From positions 10,595,501-10,659,500 of the forward strand of contig NC_083382.1 of assembly GCF_031755915.1 (NCBI RefSeq): a stretch of DNA of 64,000 bases. Direction: 5' to 3'. The stretch comes from Ziziphus jujuba (taxonomy: Eukaryota > Streptophyta > Magnoliopsida > Rosales > Rhamnaceae). The position numbers were made by a program, and so were the translations under genes. This document shows positions 10,423-22,866 of this stretch, one piece after another. The notes under the pieces are model-generated. The model had not been told where the DNA came from. It ran no database searches and was given only the letters and a program-made list of their open reading frames with translations. Position 1 is the stretch's first letter, and each line of letters begins with the position of its first letter.

Positions 10423-13400
10423 TGTCAGGACCCGTCCAAAATCCCTTACCGGAACCCTAGACAAGCCCTGATCCCAGGGAAACCCTACCGGACCTTCCAA
10501 TGGAAAATCCAGCAGAACCTCCCCTAAGGGTTGGACTTACCACAAATTTCCTGCACTGAAAACACACTTCTATACACATCCCCTTATTCCTCCCACAATA
10601 CTACAATTTAATTCTACAAATTTACAGCACTCCAAATAAATAACAGGGAATTAATGCAGTATTTAATAAAATGCATCCAATACAGTATACAGAGTATTAT
10701 ACAAATAAATGTGGAATTAATACAATGACAGATAAGGAAGCAATACAAGATGAAGAGGAAAAAGGAAAGAAATGCTTCTTGGACTTTCGGCAATGAACTG
10801 AGACGTCGGACTCTCCCCGGACGATCAACGTCTCCCAACCTGGACCTAGGGGAACGGAATTTAAAAATATGAGATGCTAATCATCTCAATGAGTGATCCT
10901 AACTACTGTACAATTATAATATTAATAATATAACAATAAAAGAAACTTAATTAATCTATACCAAAGAATAAAAAAATGAATAAATAATAATTAACTGAAA
11001 ATAATATTTTCTCTTAAAACCCTTACAATTCACTCAGTTGGAAAAGTTCTCATTTTTAAAACATTTTCGCAAAACCTAATATTTGTATTCCCCAAAAACC
11101 AAGGAATCAATTAATCAACTAGATCAAAGATCCAAAATTTATAATGAAAATAAAATAGAAATAGAATAAAAATAATTTGTAACAATTACTAAACGGTCGA
11201 TAATGTCATAAACAAATGATATAAAAATATTAATGAAACTTACTTTAAAACAATTCAGGAAATAATTAAAATAATTAGAATAAGTTAATTAATTGAACAA
11301 TTAAATAAAGGAATAATTAAACCAACTTAAAACCTCAATTTTAGATAAATGGTAAAAACATAGTAAGATCTCTTTAAAATCACCCAATCAATGTAAATAG
11401 TAAAATCAAAATGAAATGCATTGTTTAAACACTAATATAAATAAGTAATCAGAAACATAATAAAATTTCATAAAATTTGTATTAAGTTTTCCAATTGAAA
11501 TAAATAATAAAAACAACGTTAAATACATTCTAATTTAATTACTGCTTTAAAGAATTTTAGGATTTGAAATTTATCTCAGAAAAATAATTACTTGACGCAC
11601 CACACCATATACCAGTGATGCCCTCCGATACCCAGCATCCCGAGCACCGTCTGGCGGGAGGTTAAAGAGAGAAACTTGTATACGGTCGCTTCCGCGTCCC
11701 GACAGCGCCCTGCTAAAACCGTCATTCCGACCATGGAGGGGGGCGGCTGATGCGCATTATATAAAACTTGCCTACCCCCGGTCCAATGGCAACTCACGGG
11801 AGACATTATAACTTGCGCGCTCATCCACATATACAGTACAGAACACCAGTACTGTATGAGTGCGTCTAAAATAAATAACCAAATTTTATTATAAAAAGAT
11901 ACGCAAACTTTTCCAAAATCCACCGTGGGAATTATACCATTTTTCAAATTCACCATCCCACATTTTTTCTTTAATATCACCAGCATGAATACTTCGATAA
12001 TATATATAATTTTCTCATATCACAAAATCCGTCAATACAATTATTTAATTTTCAAACCCATCAACTTTCATTTCCATCAACTCAAATATACAATTTTCCA
12101 ATGGCATAAATATTTTTGAAACATAATTCTTTAAAACAATATTTTCCTCCAATCCTCAAAATCCATTTGAATCAACAAATCCTTAAATCACATCAATTTC
12201 ATATATAATTAATTAATATAATTGTGCACAATAATTGAATAATAACCATAGCAATAATTAAAATAAATCAAATCACAATTTCTTTAAATTCCCAAATATA
12301 TTCTTTTGGCACCAAAACATATATTAAAAACATTATAATTTAGCAATACAATTTATATGGAAATTCTCTTAATATCAAATACATAAAACATATTTACCAA
12401 ATATTTAATTATGAAATATTCCAACAATGAAATTTGATAATAATTACCAAAATCTCAAATTCCTTAAAACCAAAATATTTTATAATGCACAAATATTTAA
12501 TTCCATTCAATTTTGGCACCAAAATTCCAAATATAAATTTATTAAATATTCAACACATTAAACATAATTTTCAAATAACAAATTAACACAAAATATATAT
12601 ATTTTAGCATCCCAAAATAATTTTGAAGGTGGGTCACTCACCTGAAACACGCAATTAACCTAAGATCCTCCATGGGATCAATTCCACGATGCACACGTGC
12701 TCCTAGAACAACAATTCACACACAGTCACATAAAATAATATTATATTCGGATAAATAATACCCGGTATCCAGGGGGTTAAACACAAACATTAACCAAAAT
12801 TGACGAGTAATATACCGAAATGAAGCTTATAGAATGAGGATCGCATTACCGACCTCCATTGATCCCAATTCTGCCGGTAGTGGTCGGAATTTGCCCGGAA
12901 AGTACCGGCCGAACTTGAACTTGAGAGATCTCTAAAATGGTGGGGGTTTTAGGCAATCTAATCACGGATATGGACTCAGAGGGGTTGAAAATGGTGGGAT
13001 AGAGGTATGGGTCGAGCTGGGTTGGCCGGAAAACACAAGAAAAGAGGAGAGACAAAATTTTTGGCCGTCGGGCTTCTCCGGCCCGATCTAGGTGCGTCCG
13101 ACGACTGGTGGCCATAAAATTTTGCGGCCGAGCTTGCCTCCCTCCCCTGCTCCTCTCTGGCCGGCGCATGTAGCAAGGTGGTGGCCAAAATTTAAGAAAC
13201 GGCAAGGGCCCGAGAGGAAGAAAAGGAAAGGAAAGGAAGAAGAAAGAGGAAGAAGAAGAAGAAGAAGAAGGCTTCCGGGGGGGGGGGGGGGGCGCTGGGT
13301 GTTTTCCCACGTGGGGGAAAAGAAAAAAAGAAAAGAAAAAGAAAGAAAAAGAAATAAAAAGAAAACAAAATAAAATAATTAAATAATATTAAAAATAAAA

Positions 13401-13952
13401 TTATTATATAAAATAACAATAATAAAATAATATGGTATTAAGCATGGTTGACATGTGGCATCTCATCATGGTGACACATGGTCACATTTATTAAGTCATA
13501 CGTGGCACATTGTTACATGTTTAAAAATAATAATAAAATAATACGGTATTTGAAAAACTTTACAGGTCCATAACTTTCAAACCACATGTCCAAATCGGAC
13601 GTGTCACTAGTCTACAGACTCATATCGACGAGTACTTTACAACCATGCATGATTCAAAGCTCAACTTTGCATGAATAAAAAGTCAACTCCGGCATCCCTT
13701 GGACAGTTTGGACCTCAACTTGTTTTGCTCATAACTTTCAAACCATAGCTCCGTTTTCGACGTGCTACTAGTCTACGAACTCGTGCCAACGTGTACTTCG
13801 TAATGGTACCTCAGTTAACCTAGAATTCCATCCGAGTCAAAAAGTCAACTTTGACCCCTTTGATCAATGGTCAACGGTCAACGTCAATGATCAACGGTCA
13901 ACCTCGGTCAAAGTTGGAAATTTTCCGTTGTAGTTTGGGACGGGGTGTTACA
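10423..13952 (-). mobile_element. Solo LTR B (TGTAACACCCC family)
   Basis: A 3,530-bp copy of the same LTR lies on the minus strand, from tgtcaggacccgtcc to gggacggggtgttaca. Flanks share TTAA on both sides (attaa before, ttaat after), an imperfect or 4-bp target duplication. It shares with LTR A the long CT/AT-rich 5' half, a poly-G tract (here about 13,277-13,293) and the ccacgtggg motif at 13,307-13,314. It carries the donor-like ACTCAC/CTG block at 12,636-12,644 and the stem-loop gagatgctaatcatctc at about 10,872. There is no internal domain. The GC-rich open frames inside it are chance frames. Confidence 0.85.
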
Positions 13953-14827
13953 TTAATATTAATTTTTTTATTTTGATATATTTTTAAATAAAAAATAATT
14001 ATTTTAAAGGAATAAATAATCTTTTGTTTGAAAGATTAACTATTTTTTCTTAAGCTCATAATTACTATTTCCATATTCCAATCTAGATAAACATCAAATA
14101 AATATTTTTACCATATTTGCAATACATTTAAATTTAGATGGTTTATCACATTTAAAAAATATATAAATAAATATAAATGTTGAACTTTTTATTGATTTTA
14201 ACCAAATTTAATATTGTTAAAGGCTAAACTTTAAATCTAATTCTTTATTGTTATCAAACATTTAAATAAGAATTATTATTCAATTTTATTTTTTATTCCT
14301 ATAAATAGATATTCCAATTTTAATGGAAATAACTATTTTGCCAATCAAATATAATCTAAGTGATCTATGAAGTAGTATAAACAACTAATAAAATATTGAT
14401 CAAATTTATTTATCAAATGGCAAGTATTAAAATATCATTGATTGTAGTATATTCATATAACCTACATATATTGATAAGTGAACTCTTAAATGGATAAGTA
14501 AATTAAAAAAAAAATTAATAAAATATTATCGTATCATTCATCATATTATTTGATAAATAAATTAATAAGTCTAGTATTATTAAAAAAATAATATCCAATT
14601 ATAAAATTATCAAAATTGACTTGATATGAGCTTGATTAAAAAAGAGAACAATATCAAAACCAATAATTAATTAAGAAAGAGAACAATATATTAAGAGAGA
14701 GAGAGAGAGAGAGAGAAGGTGGGAAAACACGATTTTTTTTTTTACTTTATATAAAATAATGAAAGATTAACTTGCATGGGCAAATTTAAAATAAAATAAT
14801 GTTTTATACCTGCTCAATATATATAAA
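13953..14827. other. AT-rich intergenic DNA
   Basis: There is no coding signal. The (GA)n tract at about 14,694-14,716 and its surroundings (14,640-14,830) duplicate 9,955-10,140 in direct orientation, so solo LTR B and other elements lie between two copies of an older duplicated block. Confidence 0.5.
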
Positions 14828-15835
14828 CTAGTATTTATCCCATGCGATGCATGACATGTATAACTATAATAGATAGATTTTAAAAATAATTTATAATAAT
14901 TAATTATATTTGGAAACTAGTTTAAAAGTTTTATTGTTAAAAAGTATAGTTGGATCTTTCTTTTTTTTTTTTTTTAATCTATACTATAAAGGTTTGTTAA
15001 TAATTATAAATTTGATCTTTATATATAATGCTATTCAATTATAGAATTCAATTCAAAAATGTCTACCTACCTATTTTTTTTTCCATGTATGGAATTTTTC
15101 TATCCAATTTTTTCCACTTATAAAATTTAAATTCAAATTCAAATGCATTTATATAATTTAATATAAAGTCAATTTTTTTCCATTTAGAAAATTCAAATTC
15201 AAACATATTTTTTGATTCCTTTCAAATAATTAATTTCTATATATTAAATACTCATAATGTAATTTAATTAATTATTTATTTATTAATTGTTATTATTATT
15301 ATTTATCCTATAAACACATTTTTACCTTATAAGATAAACTATTTATGAAACTCAAATTATAAAATATTTACCTATTTATTTTTTTCCATCTATAAAATTC
15401 AATATCAAATTCAAATGAATTAATAATTTTTAGATATAAAACTTATTTTTCCATGTTTAACAACTATATTTATGATATTATATTTTTTATATTCAAATAA
15501 AAATATATCTTTATTAATTTTCATATAACTATATTTGTATATATAAAAATATTTAAAATATGCTTAATTAAGGAAACTATATATATATATATATATATAT
15601 ATACAAATATATCTTACGTATTTGACTTATTTGATAAATAAAATTTTTGTTTATTTAAAATTAATTTTAAAACAAAAATTGATTTTATATATAATTGGGT
15701 ACAAACATAAAATGTCAGATATTAAATAAATTAATTAAATTAAATCAAATTAAAATTAAAATGATGATTTTGGAGGAAATTTGGAAGAAAAATATGTTAA
15801 CACATAGCACATACTCTTTTTCTTTTATATAAGTA
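14828..15835 (-). mobile_element. Helitron-like non-autonomous element, copy 2
   Basis: Read on the minus strand, the 3' end is a short hairpin (catgcatcgcatg) followed by ggataaatactag at 14,828, adjoining T as in Helitrons. The 5' region near 15,790-15,835 reads ttatataaaagaaaaagagt then atgtgctatgtg, resembling plant Helitron starts, though the terminal TC is not clean. It matches both flanks of the insertion in the element at 6,714-9,265, giving about 1 kb of common sequence. It is non-coding and AT-rich, with a (TA)n tract near 15,583-15,602. Confidence 0.55.
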
Positions 15836-16189
15836 CATTTTAGGCATTTTTTACAAAATATAGAAAAATACATTATTCATTTTAAATTTGAGATAAAAAA
15901 ATCAATTTTATTATTAATTACCATATATTAATCTTATTATTTTATAATAAAATTACATTTATTATATATTCATATATAAACATGTATTACTGTATAGAGT
16001 TTTTGTATAAAATATCTTTACTAATAAAAATATATTGATTCTCATTTTGACCAAAAACAAAAAGTTTATAAAATATAAAAATAATAAAAAAGTGTTTGAT
16101 AAAATGTATATTTTTTAAATAAAGATGATTTAAAATATGAAAATTATAGTTGATAAAATAGGTTTACATGTACCTTGTATATTACTCCA

Positions 16190-16972
16190 CGGTTAGCCTT
16201 TAACAAATTATAAATTTCATCTCTATATATAATACTATTTAATTACAAAATTCAAATTCAAAAATGTTTATCTATCTATTTTTTTTTTAATCTATGGAAT
16301 TTTTCTATCCAATTTTTTTGTATTTGTGAAATTTAAATTCAAATTCAAATACATTTATATAATTTAATTTAAATTTAAATGTTTTCCATTTATAGAATTC
16401 AAATTCAAATTTATTTTTTGATTCCTTACAAATAATTAATTTTCATATATTAAATAGTCATAATATAATTCATTTATTTAGTTATTATTATTATTATAAA
16501 TTATAGCTGACTTTGAGACAATTAAGTTTCATTAAACGGTTAAATATATAATACGATAACTATGATTTTTCATAGAACGATAACTAATCAATCTATATAA
16601 TGACCTAAATATTTAAATTCAAACATTACTATTATAATAATGACTCTTTTTAAATTATATAATTTAATATAATAATAATAATAATATATAATTTTAAAAG
16701 GATAAAAATATATATTTGATAAATAAGATAAAATTAAATATTTTATTTATTTTAAATTTATTTCAAAATTAGTATCATACGTAATTTTATCAATTATTTG
16801 ATAGTTATGGATAATTATATCAAAAATTAATTTTACATATATTTGGTTATATAAATAAATGATAAAATAATGAATAATAAAAAAATAAAAAAATTGCTTT
16901 TGGAGGGAATTTGGAATAACGGTACGCTGACATGTAGCACATACGCTTATTCTTTTATATACTATATATAGA
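16190..16972 (-). mobile_element. Helitron-like element, copy 3, 3' end missing
   Basis: On the minus strand this begins near 16,972 with TCTATATATAGTATATAAAA and then agaataagcgtatgtgctac, the same 5' pattern as copies 1 and 2. It proceeds through the shared body, including attcaaattcaaaaatgttt and a block ending near 16,190. No hairpin/CTAG end is visible. The 5' terminal ~40 bp are repeated once more at about 16,976-17,018. There are no open frames. Confidence 0.45.
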
Positions 16973-17259
16973 TATGTAGTACATACGCTTATTCTTTTAT
17001 ATATTATATATAGATAAGTATATATCTAGAAGAGATGTCTTTACTATAAAATCGTGACCGTACGCGTGTCATTACTATATCAAAATCTTGTATATATATA
17101 TATATATATAGCGGAACTCACATAAGACTAATTATAAAAACTTTCATTATCAAAAATCAAAATGTTTTCAATTTCATTTATGGTTTTTCCAAAGTTTACT
17201 TTTCCGATTTTAGTAATTCATAAAATTTATATTAAACTATTAATTGATTTTTAAATCAT

Positions 17260-17680
17260 AAGAAATTTATAAACTAATAAAAGAATATTTGATACTGAAA
17301 CTATCATGTTAATCTGATGTGAATCGAAGAGTTCATATTTCAGCATTAGATTTTTCATTATTAATTTTGGATCATTTAGAGACTAAGATTTTAAGTTTAA
17401 TTATTAATTAAATATCAATTTAATAACATGCTAAAACTTTATTTTGGACAAAGTAAATTTTTTTAGAAACCCAAATGACTATAAATTAATTTTTTTAATC
17501 TTAATTTTTGAAACCATCTCATAAATTGAAAATGGAAGTATTAATTGTAAAAAATTCAATTACCTTCTAGGAGCTTGATTGTGTATATATATGGTTGACT
17601 ACTGCGAAATATTAAAAAAGAAAGACTCACCGAATAGACTTGGTTATTGTAATTGTGAAATTCTAGCATTGCCTGCGAGC
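17260..17680 (+). promoter_or_regulatory. Upstream region of JIP23-like gene, locus 2
   Basis: This is AT-rich DNA without genes. It contains a W-box core TTGACT at 17,595-17,600. It is the likely proximal promoter of the gene at 17,800. I do not see an obvious intact G-box here; the nearest CACGTG boxes lie in the downstream solo LTR. Confidence 0.35.
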
Positions 17681-17690
17681 CTATATATAC
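17681..17690 (+). promoter_or_regulatory. TATA box of the locus 2 JIP23-like gene
   Basis: The sequence ctatatatac sits 110-119 bases upstream of the ATG at 17,800. That implies transcription starting near 17,710-17,720 and a 5' leader of about 80-90 bases, typical for a plant TATA promoter. Confidence 0.55.
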
Positions 17691-17799
17691 GCATTCCCAT
17701 TTTCAAAGCTAGCATATACTAAATTAAATTTCCTTATAAACACTTGAAATCAAAGAGGAGAGAGAATTTGTATTTTTGTGCGAGCTCAAAGAGAAGGAG

Positions 17800-19025
17800 A
17801 TGGCACCCAATGTGTTTGGCGATCCCATCACCGATGAAACGTTGAAGGCACTGCCTGAATATGCAAACGAGGAAACAATAACCAGCGAAGACAGGGCACA
17901 AGTTGCTCTGAATCGGAAGCTTCCGATACCAGGTATTCCTGTAAATGTGTTTGGGTATATTTATAATGCTACTGGACACACCTTAAAATTAGTTTACGAT
18001 CATGATTGGTCCGGTCACGTTGTTGAATCATTATCATACCCTCAAAAGATTGAAAATGGGCAGTGGGGAACTTTTTTGCATATTGGAGATTATGCACCAG
18101 GTTTATTTGTGCGACAATCAACTGCGGCTGTTGTTTATTTTGCAAATAACGGTCGCATTGGAGGTTTCTGCAAGTGGCTTTTGGCATGGCACAGTGGAGG
18201 GTTTATTGGTGAAAACAAGGTATGCTTTTTTTATTTAATTAATATGTATTATTTACTTATTTTTCACAAATAAATATATTAATTTGAAAAGTTTCATTAT
18301 AGGTTTAATTTTTATTTCACTTTAAGGTCGTCAATTTACTTGTAAACTTAAGTCAATTTCCATGTCATACGGGGAACAACTTAATGGCACCATCCACATT
18401 TTTCCATTTTGTGAGGTCCTAAGTTATCAACCAATGAGGGAAAAAAGAAAAAAAAAAAAAATCTCTGGTCAATTTACATATTTTAAACAACGTTTTAATT
18501 TTAACATTTTTTTTTGTTTACATAGACAATATATATATATATATATATTACTAAGGTCAACCATAAAATTATACTTTTTAATCATTGACTAATTTTTATT
18601 TTTTTTAAACAGATGGGCTAAAGTAAAAATTTTCATTATTTTCATTACTGTTATTATTATTAGCCAATTCTCATTTAATAATCCCAGCCAGTAGGCTGTG
18701 GGCTGCTTACCAATCAAAAAAAAAAAAAAAAAGTTAATAAAATTTTTATTATGATTGTTTTATCGCAAAAAAGTATTCCCTGGTAGTTTAATAGTTTTAT
18801 AAAAATTAGATAGTTGTGTTAATTTTTCAGGTCTTTGCTGTTTTTGAAGAACCTCAAAGTGTTGAACATGACTGGGAAGCTATTCGGGAAAAACTGAATA
18901 ATTCTGGTCAGGATCATACCGAGCGCACTCCCTATGGATTCAAAGCAACTGTGACAATTACCCCTGGCAACACCCCCGCATTAATTGCGACAATTACTTT
19001 AGACCTGCCGTTGGAAAATGCATGA
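17800..19025 (+). CDS. JIP23: 23 kDa jasmonate-induced protein-like, complete two-exon gene (locus 2)
   Basis: Exon 1 is 17,800-18,219 (140 codons, donor AAG/gtatgc) and exon 2 is 18,831-19,025 (acceptor tttttcag/GTC, 64 codons plus TGA). Together they give an intact 204-residue protein, close to the usual length of JIP23-type proteins. The start MAPNVFGDPITDETLKALPE followed by YANEE..ITSEDRA is the family's N-terminal signature. The middle carries YNATG...LVYDHDWSGH and the NGQWGTFLH and STAAVVY motifs. The end carries NWEA/DWEAIREKL, YGFKATVTI and ATITLDLPLENA. No signal peptide or membrane segment is visible. JIP23 accumulates after jasmonate or stress in barley; its molecular function is not established. 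A TATA box precedes it. A solo LTR begins 58 bases after the stop, displacing the ancestral poly(A) region to about 22,150-22,200. Confidence 0.88.
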
Positions 19026-19083
19026 ACCATGTATAGAATATACTTGATCGCATTTAAAGAAATAATTAAATTATAAGAATAAG

Positions 19084-22076
19084 TGTCAGGACCCGTCCAG
19101 AATTCCTTCCGCGGAACCCTAGACAGCCCTGATCCCAGGGAAACTCTACCGAACCCTCCAACGGAAAATCCGGCAGAGCCTCCCCTAAGGGATTTACTTA
19201 CCACAAATTACCTGCACTGAAAACACACTTCTAACAACATCCCCTTATTCCTCCCACAGACTACAAATTGTTTCCACAAATTTCAGCACTTCAATATAAA
19301 TACAGTAATCCAGTGCAAAATAAATACAACAAGAATGAAAGAAATAGTACAACCGCAATAAAGAAGAACAGGGTACTTCACGAAGTAAAACAGCGAGGAA
19401 GATCAAGTCCGCTCCGAATGAACACCGACAACCTGGAACCTAGAGGAACGGAATTTAAGAGTGTGAGATGCTAATCATCTCAGTGAGCGACCCTACTACT
19501 ATACCATATAATATCACAGTAATAAGTATAAATAATAATTATTTGGAAATAATAATTTCTCTCAAAACCCTTACAATTCTCTCAGTTGGAAAGGTTCCCC
19601 TTTTAAAACATTTTCACAAAACCCTTTATTCATATTCCCCGAAAACCAAGACATCAAATAAATATCCGAACAGTAATAATTAATTTTATTTTTCCAATAC
19701 AGTTTCCAAACATTTTATTTTTAAAACACAGTTCTGAAAATCATTTGATGCACCCACTATATACCAGTGGCGCCAGAGTACCCAGCGTCCCGAGGTACTG
19801 CCAGACAGGAGGTTATAGAGAGAAACCGGCATACGGTCGCGTGGCGTCCCACTGCGCCGCTGCTAACCTGGTGTCCCGGCCAAAGGGGGGTGGCCGCCCT
19901 CTCCGATGGCATCCACAGGACACCCTCATAATATCAACCGCGCGCTACTCACACCCACCTGCGCGCTAATCACATCACCTGTGCGCTAATCACACCCACC
20001 TGCGCGCTAATCACAACCGTGTGCACACTAACCATATCACATATACCATATCACATAATCAGAACACCAGTACGTGCACCGTGCATCTAAAAATTATAAA
20101 ATCCATAAATTTAAATCATAAAACAAATTTCACATTTTTCATAAGCATAGCGGGCATAATCCATCCGCTTGAACCGGGAAATTCTCCACAATTTCCTTAT
20201 AATCCATACCATAAATTCCATGATTTTCAAATCCACCAACTTCCAAATCCATCAATTCAAATATCCACATTTTCCCAATAGCATAAATAATTTCTCGAAA
20301 TATCATAATCAAATCTCATAATATTCCATGGGCATATTTTATAAAAATTGGAATCACCAATATAACCAAATATTTTCTTTGAAATATTTGAAAATCAAAT
20401 CATGCCCAATTTACCATTAAAACCACACCAATTTCAAAATCCTCAAAACCATAAAATAATTCCACACGGCATAATTTTGTAGAATTCGCATTTTCTTAAA
20501 TCCAATAAATTCATAAATAATTCTACCATAAATCCAATAAATATTTGGCACATAGAAATTAAATTCCAAATATTTAATTCACACATAATATATTCATCAA
20601 TTAAATTTCTCAAAATTAAATTGAAGGTGGGTCACTCACCTGGAGCACGCAATTAACCCATGATCCACTACGGGATCAATTCTACGACTCACCGGTGCTC
20701 CTAGAACAAAATTCACAGACAGTCAAATAAATTAATATTTTATTCGGGTAAATAATACCCGGTACCCGGGGGGTCAAAACACAAACGATATCTAGAATTT
20801 ACGAGTTATATACCGAATCGAAGCTCGAGTGATGCTGATCACAGATTCGGTCTTACTTCCCGGTGATCGGACCCGACGGGGTCGGAATCTCGCCGGAAAG
20901 CTTTTCGAGTTTCGGCTCTGCAATTCTCCCAAACCGTCGCGAATTGGCGGAAACGGAAGCCTGATTCGGATTCAGGAGGTCGAACACAGCGGACTGGAGC
21001 CGGCCGGAAATTTCGGGTACTCGCCGGAACAGTATTTTCCGGCGGGCCGCCGCGGTCACCGGCAACCGTCGCCGGTGGCGCGTGCGTGCGGTGGCCGTTG
21101 GCTGTGAAATTTTGCAGACTTGTAGATCGTGAGGAGAGCAATCCAACGGGACCGACGGTGAGCAAAACGGAGGTCGAACGGCGGAGAAATCACCGTTTGA
21201 AGATTTCCGACCCCTCGCCGGAAAACGCTCCGATCCCGGCGCGTCGGTGGTCCGATGGCCGTGATTTTTGGTGGGTAGGCCGGACTTGAGGAGAGGATGA
21301 TGGGTGTACGGCGCATACTGTATATCGTCCGGAATAGTGCCGATTCGCGGTGGCCGGCGGTGGAGGGGGAAAAATCGCCGCCAAACTTCGGAGGTCCGAT
21401 CCGGACGCGTCCGGCGGCCGTTCGCCGTGAAATTTGGAGGTTTTGCTGGAAATGAGATGGGCAATCTGGCTGGCCGGCGCGTGTACAGTAACTAGGCCGG
21501 AAAACGTGAAAATGACCGGCGGCCGGTGACTCTCTCTCTCTCTCTCTCTCCTCTCTCTCTTTCTCTCTCTTCCCCGAGTGTTTTAACAAATAAAACCCCT
21601 GCATGACACTGTTCATGCCACGTGGACCACTCAGAAGCTGACACGTGGCATTTCACTGTTCACCGACCCAAAAACATTAAAATAATACGGTATTCGGTAA
21701 ACTTCAAACGTCCATAACTTTTTAACCGGATGTCCGTTTTGAGCGTGCCGCTAGTCTGTGAACTCGTATCGACGAGCACTTCACAACCATGCATGAGTCA
21801 AAGCTCAATTCCCCATAAACAAAAAGTCAACTCCAGCACCCCTTGGACAGTTTGGACCGCAACTTGTTTCGTCCATAACTTTCAAACCGTAGCTCCGTTT
21901 TCGACGTGCTACCAGTCTACGAACTCGTGGCATCGTGCACTTCGCCACGGTACCCTAGTCAACTCAAAATTCTCACCGAGTCAAAAAGTCAACTTTTGAC
22001 CCCTTCGGTCAGCGGTCAACGGTCAACCTCGGTCAACGTGCACGGATTCCGGTGCGATTTGGGACGGGGTGTTACA
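19084..22076 (-). mobile_element. Solo LTR C in the 3' region of the JIP23-like gene
   Basis: A 2,993-bp solo LTR lies on the minus strand with a perfect target duplication ATAAG (19,079-19,083 and 22,077-22,081). It starts 58 bp after the JIP23 stop codon. The unoccupied site is preserved at locus 1 (agaataagggtgtgag, about 609-624) and roughly at locus 3 (about 38,943-38,960). It belongs with LTR D to a GC-rich subtype: the block 20,830-21,520 is rich in CGCCGG words, and a CT tract lies at 21,531-21,571. It carries two CACGTG boxes (21,619 and 21,642), the donor-like block at 20,634-20,642, and a tandem of gcgcgctaatcacac-like units at about 19,938-20,015. The GC-rich open frames on both strands are not genes. 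Confidence 0.92.
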
Positions 22077-22866
22077 ATAAGGATGTGAGATAGTCATCCA
22101 TAGTGTGTGAATTTACATATTCAGATGGATTTCAAGGTTCATCTTATGATATTGTACTTTATTATAGGATGACTTTGAAGCATAAAATATAGCTATGAAT
22201 AATATTATTGTGTGTAAAAAAGAATAGTAAAGCTGAGAGACAGCCATCTAAAGTGTGTTTGTTTTTCTCAAAAATAAAAATAAAGTGTGTTTGCTTTCCC
22301 AAATTCCGTCTTGTGATTTTGTTTTACTTTTTTTGGATGTACGTGGTTAAATAATGTTAACAATATTGTTGTGTTAGTAAATATGGAAATCAAATATTTT
22401 ATACCTTAATCTGTCAGTAATTCTACCCAAATCGATTTTTTTAACTTATGAACAACGTGAAATGTGGCAAATGATATAATCATTGTACTTCAGCTGTCGA
22501 TCGAGGATAGATCTTATGAGAATATGTTGTATTAATATAAGTTAAATTCATGTTAAATTTAGTCCATCAAATATCATGTTGTGATTGGTGAACCCGATTT
22601 ATTCATTAAATAATAATTTAACCTATCATTACATATTCAAGTTTGAGAAAATAAATTTGAATTAATTACATGTCAGTTATAAAATGAAATTTCATTTTCT
22701 CTACCTTGCAATAGACATGTTTGTTTCATAGTTTTAAAGAATTGAAAAAAAAAAAATCAGTATATGTTCAAGTAATAAATTAGACATCTTCAACATTATA
22801 ATACTTGGATAATTTTAAAAGTACACATACTAATGGGTTTGATAGATTTATAATTATTAACATAAT
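22077..22866 (+). other. Displaced 3' flank of JIP23 locus 2, then AT-rich DNA
   Basis: From 22,082 to about 22,480 this matches 612-1,088 downstream of locus 1 and would have been the 3' UTR before the LTR insertion. The locus 1 AATAAA is changed here to cataaa (about 22,190). From 22,480 to 22,866 I see only AT-rich sequence without a feature. Confidence 0.65.

Noticed and set aside
11588..11986. 132-codon open frame on the minus strand
   Set aside because: It lies in the conserved middle block of LTR B (the same block appears as short frames at 4,479, 19,745, 29,697 and 46,523). There is no domain and no consistent frame among copies.
12846..13419. Open frames with Pro/Ser/Phe-rich or Lys-rich products
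   Set aside because: They are translations of microsatellites and poly-G/GAA tracts inside solo LTR B. The same applies to 3,129-3,418 in LTR A and 45,783-46,103 in LTR E.
20829..21616. Overlapping open frames of 90-200 codons on both strands in a GC-rich block
   Set aside because: They lie inside solo LTR C, recur in LTR D with frame differences, and encode low-complexity Arg/Pro-rich sequence. GC-rich LTR sequence lacks stop codons by chance.
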